Source: Bacteroidota bacterium
Lineage (GTDB): Bacteria; Bacteroidota; Bacteroidia; Bacteroidales; VadinHA17
Reading direction: 5' to 3'
Length of the DNA: 13,496 nucleotides
NCBI GenBank assembly: GCA_030628785.1
Contig: DAOVQI010000039.1
Coordinates: 1 to 13,496, forward strand
The first letter of the stretch is position 1. Every line of letters starts with the position of its first letter. The position numbers and the translations under genes were made by a program. Below are positions 7,433-13,496 of the stretch, one piece after another. The notes under the pieces were generated by a model that had not been told where the DNA came from, did no database searches, and worked only from the letters and a program-made list of their open reading frames with translations.

Positions 7433-8470
7433 CTAAAGAAGATGGATATCGTTTTTAAGACATTGTTTGATCATTTCTTCCGGCCAGACACTTGACTGAA
7501 CTTCCCCGATATGCGCTTTTTTCAGGTAAAACATACAGAGACGGGATTGGCCTATGCCTCCACCAATTGAACCTGGCAATTCACCACTGAGCAATTTCTT
7601 ATGATAATACAATTCTTTTCTTTCTTCTGTTTTACGGATTTTAAGCTGCCGGATCAACGCTTCTCTATCCACCCGTATACCCATTGAAGATATCTCAAGT
7701 GCACGTTCAAACAACGGGTTCCAGACGATGATATCTCCGTTTAGCCCTTTGTACCCGTTTATTGTTTCTGTAGTCCAATCGTCGTAATCCGGAGCCCGTC
7801 CGTCATGAGGTTTGCCATCCGTCAGTGCATTACCGATACCAATGATAAATACAGCACCATGTTTTTTGGCAATCTGATCCTCTCTTTCCATTGGCGTCAG
7901 ATTCGGATATAACTCGCATAATTCTTCTGAATGGATGAAGGTGATTTCATCAGGAAGAAATTCCCTGATTTCAGGATAATTTTCAAAAATCACAAATTCA
8001 ATCCTCTTGAGAACTTCATAAATCTTGGTTACGGTGTTTTTTAAATAATCCAGGTTTCTGTCTTCCGGACGGATAGCTTTTTCCCAATCCCACTGATCAA
8101 CATAGATGGAATGGATGTTGGTTAATTCTTCATCAGGACGAATGGCATTCATATCCGCATATATTCCTCTGCCTGTTTCTATTTTTAACTCGGCTAACAT
8201 TAACCTTTTCCATTTAGCCAGTGATTGAACCACCTCAACGGTTATATTATTGATATCTTTAATGGCAAAACTGACAGGGCGCTCAATTCCATTCAAATCA
8301 TCATTGATCCCGGTGCCTTTTACAACAAACATGGGAGCAGTTACTCTCCTTAGTTTAAGTTCAGCAGAAAGATTCATCTGAAAATGATCTTTAACCAGTT
8401 TAATGGCTTTTTCTGTTCTCTTTACATCCAGAATACTTTTGTACCCTTTTGGAATAACTAATTTGCTCAT
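7433..8470 (-). CDS. asnA: Aspartate-ammonia ligase (asparagine synthetase A)
   Basis: 345 residues, close to the 330 of E. coli AsnA. The whole length matches: MSKLVIPKGYKSILDVKRTE at the start, RRVTAPMFV, AIRPDEELTNIHSIYVDQWD in the class-II synthetase-like core, and GGGIGQSRLCMFYLKKAHIG followed by VQSSVWPEEM at the C-terminus. Reaction: aspartate + ammonia + ATP to asparagine + AMP + pyrophosphate, in the cytoplasm. The fold is that of class II aminoacyl-tRNA synthetases. The start codon lies 11 bases after the stop of the peptide transporter gene, so both are probably one transcript with asnA second. Pairing with peptide uptake suggests a nitrogen or amino-acid supply role; no AsnC-type regulator is present. 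Confidence 0.95.
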   Translation of the reverse strand: MSKLVIPKGYKSILDVKRTEKAIKLVKDHFQMNLSAELKLRRVTAPMFVVKGTGINDDLNGIERPVSFAIKDINNITVEVVQSLAKWKRLMLAELKIETGRGIYADMNAIRPDEELTNIHSIYVDQWDWEKAIRPEDRNLDYLKNTVTKIYEVLKRIEFVIFENYPEIREFLPDEITFIHSEELCELYPNLTPMEREDQIAKKHGAVFIIGIGNALTDGKPHDGRAPDYDDWTTETINGYKGLNGDIIVWNPLFERALEISSMGIRVDREALIRQLKIRKTEERKELYYHKKLLSGELPGSIGGGIGQSRLCMFYLKKAHIGEVQSSVWPEEMIKQCLKNDIHLL

Positions 8471-8481
8471 AATTCAAAATT

Positions 8482-10167
8482 TTATTGAGTAGCTTTTTCC
8501 AGCCTTTTCATGATGGAGAAAATAAACATGGCGGAAAGCAAGCAACAAGCAACCAGGATGGCCCATAAAGTCCACAACGGAACTTTTGTCCATAACCAGC
8601 CGATAACGCTGACCAGATAGTTTCCCAAAGCTGTAGCAGCCAGCCATCCACCCTGCATAATTCCCTTGTATTTTGGTGGTGAAACTTTAGAAACAAAGGA
8701 TATCCCCATCGGGCTAATAAACAGTTCAGCCACCGTTAGGGTAAAATAAGTAAAGATCAACCAATTTACCGATATCAGTCTGTTTTCCGGTGCAACTAAT
8801 CCGCCGATCTCTTTGGGACTGTATCCTAAAAGGCTTAAGGAACCAAAAACCATAATTAAGAACCCCACCGAAGTGATGATCATACCGATACCAATCTTTC
8901 TTGGTGCTGAGGGTTCCTTACCTTTTCTGCCAAGATAGGTGAAAAGGCCTACTATGATTGGTGTTAGGGCAACGATAAAGAAAGGATTAAAATGCTGGAA
9001 TTTCTGAGGTGTGAATGCATTCATATCGTCGTATCCCTGATACCTTATGTAGGTAAGGAAAGCAAACCCGACAAAGGCTGCAGCGCCAATGAGCCTGGTT
9101 CTTACATCGCTCTTTTTCCTGAACAGGAAAATAAGACCCACGACAGACAGGAAGGCAGGCAATAAACCGAAAAGGTCAAACAACAGGTTGGTGGGTCGAT
9201 CAACTGAAGGAACAGTATAATCTCTTGCAAAAAAGGTCATGCATAGTCCGTTCTGATGGAAAGACATCCAGAAGAAGATAGCAACAGAGAATATTAGACC
9301 TAAGGCAATTAGCCTTTGTTTGGTCTGCTCCGGAGTTAATTTGATAACCTGATCTTTATATTCTGAGCTGGCAGCTTTTTGTTTTTCGGAAATGTCAGCT
9401 TGTTTGTAGTATTTCCGGAAACCCCAGAAAATGAGCATTGAAGCAATTAAACTGATACAGGCAACTCCGAATCCGTAGTGATAGGATTGGCTTAATGAAT
9501 TCACATAGCTTTCGGAAAATTGAGCTAAAGAATCAAGAGTAACAGAAGGATCCTGATGTTGGGCAATAGCAAGATACTCGGATGCATTTCCCAGCTCTCC
9601 ATCAACGAATTTATGAGCCAGGGCTGGTATCCTTGCATCGTAGAAATAATTCCTGGTCTTCAGAATCCAGTTTACTATTTCTTCTGCCGCTGTCGGAGCG
9701 AACATGGCGCCAATATTGATACCCATATAAAAAATATTGAAGGCAACGTCCCTTTTGGAACTGTATTTGGGGTCATCATACATGTTCCCTACCAGGGCCT
9801 GAAGGTTTCCCTTAAACAGTCCTGTACCCAGTGAAATTACCCCAAGAGCAAGTATCACTAACATTAATCCACTGTTCATGGTTGTCGGGAGGGCTAACAG
9901 GAAATACCCAGCGAACATTACCACAAGGCCAATGCTGATGGTTTTACCGTATCCAAGCACTTTGTCGGCAATAATTCCACCGAAAAGAGGAAGGAAGTAA
10001 ACAAAAAACAGGAAAATACCGTAAATCTGACCTGCCTCGGCAGCATTATATCCGTATTTTGCCTGCAAGAACAGGTTGAAAATAGCGATCATGGTATAAA
10101 ACCCGAATCGCTCACCCATATTTGCAAAAAATGCTACAAATAGTCCTTTGGGATGCTCACTAAACAT
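8482..10167 (-). CDS. Proton-dependent oligopeptide transporter (POT/PTR2 family)
   Basis: 561 residues with about 12-14 membrane segments. Family marks: GERFGFYTM (18-26), GGIIADKVLGYGKTI (63-77, the D-K-x-x-G-x-x-x-T loop), FYMGINIGAMFAPT near 146-159 and FWMSFHQNG near 300. POT proteins import di- and tripeptides with protons across the inner membrane. The proton-coupling motif E-x-x-E-R-F-x-Y-Y reads N-M-G-E-R-F-G-F-Y here: the first Glu is Asn16, while Glu19 and Arg20 are kept. A charged loop (KQADISEKQKAASSEYKD) separates the two halves. The start ATG follows an AT-rich region with a TATATTTG box. asnA follows 11 bases downstream. Substrate range is not deducible. Confidence 0.92.
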   Translation of the reverse strand: MFSEHPKGLFVAFFANMGERFGFYTMIAIFNLFLQAKYGYNAAEAGQIYGIFLFFVYFLPLFGGIIADKVLGYGKTISIGLVVMFAGYFLLALPTTMNSGLMLVILALGVISLGTGLFKGNLQALVGNMYDDPKYSSKRDVAFNIFYMGINIGAMFAPTAAEEIVNWILKTRNYFYDARIPALAHKFVDGELGNASEYLAIAQHQDPSVTLDSLAQFSESYVNSLSQSYHYGFGVACISLIASMLIFWGFRKYYKQADISEKQKAASSEYKDQVIKLTPEQTKQRLIALGLIFSVAIFFWMSFHQNGLCMTFFARDYTVPSVDRPTNLLFDLFGLLPAFLSVVGLIFLFRKKSDVRTRLIGAAAFVGFAFLTYIRYQGYDDMNAFTPQKFQHFNPFFIVALTPIIVGLFTYLGRKGKEPSAPRKIGIGMIITSVGFLIMVFGSLSLLGYSPKEIGGLVAPENRLISVNWLIFTYFTLTVAELFISPMGISFVSKVSPPKYKGIMQGGWLAATALGNYLVSVIGWLWTKVPLWTLWAILVACCLLSAMFIFSIMKRLEKATQ

Positions 10168-10211
10168 GGTCTTAAATTTTTATTATTTAATTTGGTTTAA
10201 ATGAATTTCAA

Positions 10212-10219
10212 CAAATATA
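10212..10219 (-). promoter_or_regulatory. Candidate -7 box for the POT-asnA operon
   Basis: On the minus strand this reads TATATTTG, an exact TAnnTTTG match, about 45 bases before the transporter start in the divergent intergenic region. No clear TTTG -33 element is found at the right distance. In AT-rich DNA this match could be chance. Confidence 0.4.
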
Positions 10220-10310
10220 AACATCTTTTTTAAGTAGCATAAAAAATTTCATAATTTGGCTTAAAAGAATTTTTTAATAATGAACTGAACCTGTTATTTT
10301 TGTAAAAGAT

Positions 10311-10318
10311 TACCTTTG
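10311..10318 (+). promoter_or_regulatory. Candidate -7 box for nnr
   Basis: TACCTTTG matches TAnnTTTG and ends 13 bases before the nnr ATG, so the transcript would have an extremely short leader. No Shine-Dalgarno site is visible (the leader is AATAAATTAAAAT), which suits A-rich Bacteroidota initiation regions. No good -33 TTTG at 19-21 bases. Confidence 0.45.
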
Positions 10319-10331
10319 AATAAATTAAAAT

Positions 10332-11846
10332 ATGAAGATATTTAGAGCCGACCAGGTAAAACAAATAGATGCATACACTATAGAGAATGAGCCAATTCCT
10401 TCTATTGATCTAATGGAACGGGCAGCCGGTAAGATATTTGACTGGGTTATTGACAAGTATTCAGACAGGAAACCCATTAAGATATTTATTGGTCCCGGTA
10501 ATAATGGTGGCGACGGATTGGCAGTGGCTAGAATGCTTGCTGATAAAAATTTCAGGGTTGAGATGTATTATGTAAAGTTTACCGATAAAGTATCAGAAGA
10601 TTGGAAAATTAATTTTGAAAGACTGCAAAAGCAGAAAAAGGTTAAACTTTGTACTATTGCCGAAAAAAATGAATTCCCGGATATCCGTGAAGATGAATTG
10701 GTTCTTGATGGTATTTTCGGATCAGGGCTTACCAGACCTTTGAAAGGTCTTCCGGCTGAAATTGTTCATTATATTAATCAAAGCAACGCTGAAGTAATTG
10801 CCATAGATATTCCATCGGGACTGTTCGGGGAAGATAATTCCGGGAATAATAAGAACAATATCATAAAGGCAAACCTAACTTTAACTTTTCAGTTCCCGAA
10901 CGTGTCTTTTTTCTTTGCTGAAAATGAGGACTTTGTTGGTGACTGGTACGTTCTGCCGATCGGGCTGCATAAGGACATTATTGACCAAATGCCGGCAAGT
11001 CATTATTTTGTAACAAGGGAATTTGTAAGAAGAAACCTGATGCTTCGTAAAAAATTTTCCCATAAAGGAACTTATGGTCATGCTTTATTGATTTCGGGAT
11101 GTTATGGTAAAATGGGTGCTGCCGTATTGGCTTCGGGAGCTTGTTTAAGAACGGGGATCGGTTTACTTACAGCTCATGTTCCAAAACTGGGTTACCAGAT
11201 TATACAGAATACAGTACCCGAAGCAATGATCAGTATTGATCAGTCGGATATACTTTTTACTGAAGTGCCGGACCTTAACCAATATGATGCTGTTGGGGCA
11301 GGACCGGCAATTGGTTGCAAAAATAATTCTCAAAAAGCCATTAGGGAACTCCTGAATAAGGCAAAAGTCCCTCTTGTTCTGGATGCCGATGCAATCAATA
11401 TTCTTGGATCACAAAAAGAATGGTTAAAAGAAGTGCCTGAAAACAGTATATTTACACCTCATCCGAAAGAATTTGAGCGTTTGGCAGGTAATACAGAAGA
11501 TCACTTTACTCGAAACCGGGTACAGATCGAATTTGCTCAAAAATATAAAGTTTACGTAGTGTTAAAAGGTGCTTATACCGCTATTGCATGTCCTGATGGG
11601 ACCTGCTATTTTAATACAACCGGCAATCCGGGTATGGCTACGGCAGGAAGCGGTGATGTATTAACCGGCATTATCCTTTCGCTTCTGGGCCAACGATATT
11701 CCCCGAAATTATCGGCTATTATTGGTGTATATATTCATGGATTAGCGGGTGATCTTGCCGTGGAACACGTTGGGCAGGAGGCACTGATCGCTTCAGACAT
11801 AATAGATTATCTTGGACATGCGTTTAAAAGGATAAAGAATGTGTAA
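10332..11846 (+). CDS. nnr: Bifunctional NAD(P)H-hydrate repair enzyme Nnr (epimerase + ADP-dependent dehydratase)
   Basis: 504 residues, the usual length of the fused enzyme. The N-terminal half is the YjeF_N epimerase: MKIFRADQVKQID, IPSIDLMERAAG (22-33), IFIGPGNNGGDGLAVARM (51-68) and VLDGIFGSGLTRPLKG. The C-terminal half is the ribokinase-like dehydratase: KGTYGHALLISGCYGKMGAA, VLDADAINILG near 350, FTPHPKEFERLAG, and NPGMATAGSGDVLTG (432-446) with Asp442 as the likely catalytic acid/base. Role: NADH and NADPH damaged by hydration are restored; the epimerase interconverts R and S hydrates and the dehydratase converts the S form using ADP. It is cytoplasmic. The gene is divergent from the POT operon and stands alone; no functional link with its neighbours is apparent. 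Confidence 0.95.
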   Translation: MKIFRADQVKQIDAYTIENEPIPSIDLMERAAGKIFDWVIDKYSDRKPIKIFIGPGNNGGDGLAVARMLADKNFRVEMYYVKFTDKVSEDWKINFERLQKQKKVKLCTIAEKNEFPDIREDELVLDGIFGSGLTRPLKGLPAEIVHYINQSNAEVIAIDIPSGLFGEDNSGNNKNNIIKANLTLTFQFPNVSFFFAENEDFVGDWYVLPIGLHKDIIDQMPASHYFVTREFVRRNLMLRKKFSHKGTYGHALLISGCYGKMGAAVLASGACLRTGIGLLTAHVPKLGYQIIQNTVPEAMISIDQSDILFTEVPDLNQYDAVGAGPAIGCKNNSQKAIRELLNKAKVPLVLDADAINILGSQKEWLKEVPENSIFTPHPKEFERLAGNTEDHFTRNRVQIEFAQKYKVYVVLKGAYTAIACPDGTCYFNTTGNPGMATAGSGDVLTGIILSLLGQRYSPKLSAIIGVYIHGLAGDLAVEHVGQEALIASDIIDYLGHAFKRIKNV

Positions 11847-11890
11847 CTAATCAGTGAGCTGAGAGGAAAGGAAAAAGGATGATATAAAAT

Positions 11891-11980
11891 GTTAAAAGTT
11901 ATATGTTATAAGTTATACGTTAATTGCCGGATGCTGAGTGTTTGGAAATATGAAATACTTTGGTGCTGGGTGCCACAGGT
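11891..11980. repeat. Heptamer patchwork, gtta-type then tgct/ggtgc-type
   Basis: A 7-base period can be followed over about 13 units. The first five begin with gtta (gttatat, gttataa, gttatac and two variants), and the next are tgccgga, tgctgag and tgtttgg. Then come aaatatg, aaatact, ttggtgc and tgggtgc. The units change family along the tract while the phase of seven is kept. The gtta part is the reverse complement of the cgtataa array at 12283-12338. Confidence 0.6.
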
Positions 11981-11984
11981 ACTG

Positions 11985-12016
11985 CCCGCCCGAACGTACC
12001 GTCCGGTACGGGCGGG
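11985..12016. repeat. GC-rich imperfect hairpin
   Basis: The left arm is CCCGCCC (11985-11991) plus GTACCG (11996-12001), interrupted by a four-base bulge GAAC. The right arm is CGGTAC (12004-12009) plus GGGCGGG (12010-12016). The 13 paired bases are perfect and the loop is only two bases. It is strikingly GC-rich compared with its surroundings. No T-tract follows on either side, so it is not a standard terminator. Confidence 0.75.
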
Positions 12017-12023
12017 GGTGCTG

Positions 12024-12093
12024 GTTCAAAGTTCCGGTTTTTGTGCTTCGGGTTTGAAGTTTAACGTTTAAGACTTCAAGTTTCGGGTTTCTC
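12024..12093. repeat. Degenerate heptamer tract, gttt(c/g)nn type
   Basis: Ten consecutive 7-base units in register: gttcaaa, gttccgg, tttttgt, gcttcgg, gtttgaa, gtttaac, gtttaag, acttcaa, gtttcgg and gtttctc. The consensus is roughly GTTTCRR. Copies differ at several places but length is always seven, so the tract is old or was made by an imprecise process. It has no stable coding frame. Confidence 0.7.
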
Positions 12094-12104
12094 CAAGCAA
12101 AATT

Positions 12105-12125
12105 CTCCTCCTTGGAAAGGAGGAG
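12105..12125. repeat. Perfect 9-base hairpin CTCCTCCTT-GGA-AAGGAGGAG with purine-rich tail
   Basis: Stem of nine bases with a three-base loop, followed by a purine-rich stretch with GAAGGGAGGGGGAGGTGG (12133-12150). From memory, this combination resembles intergenic palindromic repeats seen in many Bacteroidota genomes, but I cannot check this here. The AAGGAGG arm looks like a Shine-Dalgarno site, but no start codon follows at a usable distance. Confidence 0.65.
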
Positions 12126-12165
12126 TACCCGACCGAAGGGAGGGGGAGGTGGTTGAAAGGTCATT

Positions 12166-12186
12166 CTCCGAAGGAGTCCTTTGGAC
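12166..12186. repeat. Two adjoining small hairpins (CTCC-GAA-GGAG and GTCC-TTT-GGAC)
   Basis: Two 4-base stems with 3-base loops that share one G at 12176. They sit 16 bases after the purine-rich tail of the preceding hairpin and are followed by a gtcattcgattgtcatt direct repeat (12201-12217), where gtcatt occurs twice. They appear to be part of the same composite intergenic repeat. Confidence 0.5.
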
Positions 12187-12282
12187 GATAGTTATTAAAT
12201 AGTCATTCGATTGTCATTTTTTAAAATTCTTTTTTATTATTTACTATATGATAATGATTTGCGAACAGCTTATTACTTTTAA

Positions 12283-12338
12283 CATATAACGTATAACGTA
12301 TAACGTATAACGTATAACCTTTAGCCTATAACACATAA
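12283..12338. repeat. Tandem heptamer array, cgtataa
   Basis: Eight units of seven: catataa, then four exact cgtataa copies (12290-12317), then cctttag, cctataa and cacataa. It is the cleanest tandem array in the window and lies 55 bases upstream of the lipoprotein start. Its reverse complement type (gttatac) occurs at 11891-11925, making an inverted pair about 360 bases apart. Confidence 0.85.
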
Positions 12339-12393
12339 CAAAAAAGAGCCTCGAAAAAACAAAATAGTCACAAGAATAAAAAAAATCAAGGAG

Positions 12394-13496
12394 ATGAAAC
12401 CTAAATTGTATATTACAGGAATTGCTTTCATGTTTTTTACTGCCTGTAACCCTCCTGTAACCTTTATGAGTACCATAAAGCCACTTGGCAATACAAATGT
12501 CATTAAGCAGGGAAGTGTTATTTATGCGCTTCCAAAAACAATACTGAAAATTGATGTCGAGGCCAGAAAAACCATATACCGAAAGGGCCCTTATCAAGCT
12601 TTTGCAGAAAAATACCTTGGTATTAAGGAGGGAGTAACCGAAGATAAAGAGGAATGGTCGATTTCAAATATTGAATTTAATTTCTATGAGGAAATTGATC
12701 CGGAACATTATTACGTTATCGAAGCCCAGGGTGATTTCAGAAGCAATGTGCTTGAACTTACCAGGGAGGGATTGATCCTTTCTCTCGACCCCGACTATTA
12801 CCGGAGTTTACCAACATACCTGAATCTTGCTCCTCAAAAGTATGAAGGAGTTGTATTTCCAAATGTGACAATGAAAAAATTTGAGAAGGAAATACGAGAC
12901 ACGGCATACCGCATTATTGAAACAGATACGGCGATGATTAGAATTCCGTATCTCCGCACAAAGACCATTATGAAAACAATGGATGAGAAAGCAAAAGACG
13001 CAGCTAACTTTATACGTCTGACAAGGAGGAGAAAAGTGATGGTGCTGAGAGGAAAGAATGGTGTTTTTCCGGAAGGGATTGCAATGGAAACAGCAGTGAG
13101 AGAATTAACCAGAATGGAAGAGGAGTACCTTGACTTGTTTTTCGGAAAAGTTTTTTCCGAAGTTTATTTTTATACATTTGAATTTATACCCGAAAAAACC
13201 AATGGGGATGAACCACTGATCCTGTTCCGGTTCTCTCCTCAGAAAGGCATACTTCCTGAAAATGACCTCACAGGTAGACCGATTACCATTGAGGTTGCAA
13301 GGACCGGCAAAACTGACCCCCTGGAACCCATCGTAATGGAGCAGGGATCAGAGGAACAAAATATTGCGAAATTGTATTACCGTGTCCCTGACCTTGCCCG
13401 TGTTCAGATAGCGGATGAGGAAAATGTCCTGGCTAAAAAGAAATTCCTGATTTACCAGTTTGGGAAAGTTCTTCAGCTTCCTTCTAATTTTATTAT
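12394..13496 (+). CDS. DUF4831-like outer-envelope lipoprotein, C-terminus cut by the window end
   Basis: 367 codons are visible and open to the last base. The N-terminus MKPKLYITGIAFMFFTACNP is a lipoprotein signal peptide with Cys18 after F-T-A, a slightly unusual lipobox. The mature part has YALPKTILKIDVEARKTIYR, then KGPYQAFAEKYLG, a W-S-I-S-N-I-E-F segment and DPEHYYVIEA, which I recognise as the DUF4831 pattern common in Bacteroidota. The function of that family is not known to me. The start is fixed by the signal peptide, yet the only Shine-Dalgarno match, AAGGAG (12388-12393), touches the ATG with no spacer, too close for normal pairing. No transmembrane segment follows the signal. 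The nearest upstream element is the cgtataa array; no TAnnTTTG box was found. Confidence 0.78.
   Translation, partial: MKPKLYITGIAFMFFTACNPPVTFMSTIKPLGNTNVIKQGSVIYALPKTILKIDVEARKTIYRKGPYQAFAEKYLGIKEGVTEDKEEWSISNIEFNFYEEIDPEHYYVIEAQGDFRSNVLELTREGLILSLDPDYYRSLPTYLNLAPQKYEGVVFPNVTMKKFEKEIRDTAYRIIETDTAMIRIPYLRTKTIMKTMDEKAKDAANFIRLTRRRKVMVLRGKNGVFPEGIAMETAVRELTRMEEEYLDLFFGKVFSEVYFYTFEFIPEKTNGDEPLILFRFSPQKGILPENDLTGRPITIEVARTGKTDPLEPIVMEQGSEEQNIAKLYYRVPDLARVQIADEENVLAKKKFLIYQFGKVLQLPSNFI

Larger units (their letters stand above)
11847..12393. other. Long gene-free region made of heptamer tracts and hairpins
   Basis: About 547 bases between nnr and the lipoprotein gene. I find no credible gene: short open frames on either strand here are translations of the repeats. 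In order it holds a heptamer patchwork (11891-11980), a GC-rich hairpin (11985-12016), a gttt-type heptamer tract (12024-12093), a purine/pyrimidine hairpin (12105-12125) with a purine-rich tail to about 12150, two small hairpins (12166-12186), an AT-rich stretch, and a cgtataa tandem array (12283-12338). No clear promoter for the downstream gene was found. Confidence 0.75.

Noticed and set aside
11913..12164. Open frame on the minus strand through the intergenic block (about 83 codons)
   Set aside because: It is a translation of heptamer units and hairpins; it has low-complexity content, no family match and no leader.
12283..12338. CRISPR array
   Set aside because: Units are seven bases long with no spacers and no cas genes nearby; it is a simple tandem repeat.
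12244..12597. 117-codon minus-strand open frame overlapping the lipoprotein start
   Set aside because: Its C-terminal part is a repeat-derived KVIRYTLYVIRYM-like string and the rest is antisense to the better supported lipoprotein gene.
1..13496. A novel multi-gene defence, secretion or biosynthetic system
   Set aside because: All substantial genes belong to recognisable families and do not form an unexplained cluster; the unexplained signal is in the repeats.

Overview
The window looks like a chromosomal piece of a Bacteroidota genome (Bacteroidales or Marinilabiliales-like; the exact group is not resolvable here). The base composition is AT-rich. Several start regions carry the Bacteroidota -7 box TAnnTTTG, and Shine-Dalgarno sites are weak or badly spaced. 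A bTHX-type small ribosomal protein gene and a DUF4831-type lipoprotein gene are both typical of this phylum. Intergenic DNA is full of short degenerate repeats.

Layout. 1-5548 (+) reads as part of a carbohydrate locus: the C-terminal end of a sugar-porter MFS transporter, a decayed endonuclease/exonuclease/phosphatase (EEP) fragment, a uroporphyrinogen-decarboxylase-fold protein with the zinc-ligand pattern of corrinoid methyltransferases, and a secreted GH38-type alpha-mannosidase with a long N-terminal extension. 5567-6165 (-) holds a 42-codon bTHX gene and the C-terminal stump of an M28 peptidase, separated by a period-7 repeat. 6299-7309 (+) is a cyclopropane-fatty-acid-synthase-like methyltransferase behind a near-consensus Bacteroidota promoter. 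7433-10167 (-) is a probable two-gene operon: a POT peptide transporter, then asparagine synthetase A. 10332-11846 (+), divergent from it, is the bifunctional NAD(P)H-hydrate repair enzyme Nnr. 11847-12393 is about 550 bases without a gene, built of heptanucleotide repeat tracts and hairpins. 12394 to the window end (+) is a partial DUF4831-like lipoprotein gene.

How the genes fit together. The first block plausibly handles mannose-containing glycans: GH38 outside the inner membrane, the sugar porter in it. The methyltransferase-like protein could act on methylated substrates, but that is conjecture. The POT/asnA pair links peptide import with asparagine synthesis. Nnr, the CFA-like enzyme and bTHX are housekeeping genes with no obvious link to their neighbours.

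I do not see a clear new multi-gene system. The strongest unexplained signal is non-coding: several different heptamer families, all with a 7-base period, partly arranged as inverted pairs, joined with GC-rich and purine-rich hairpins. The two truncated genes, EEP and M28, show local gene decay beside these tracts or in the same locus.
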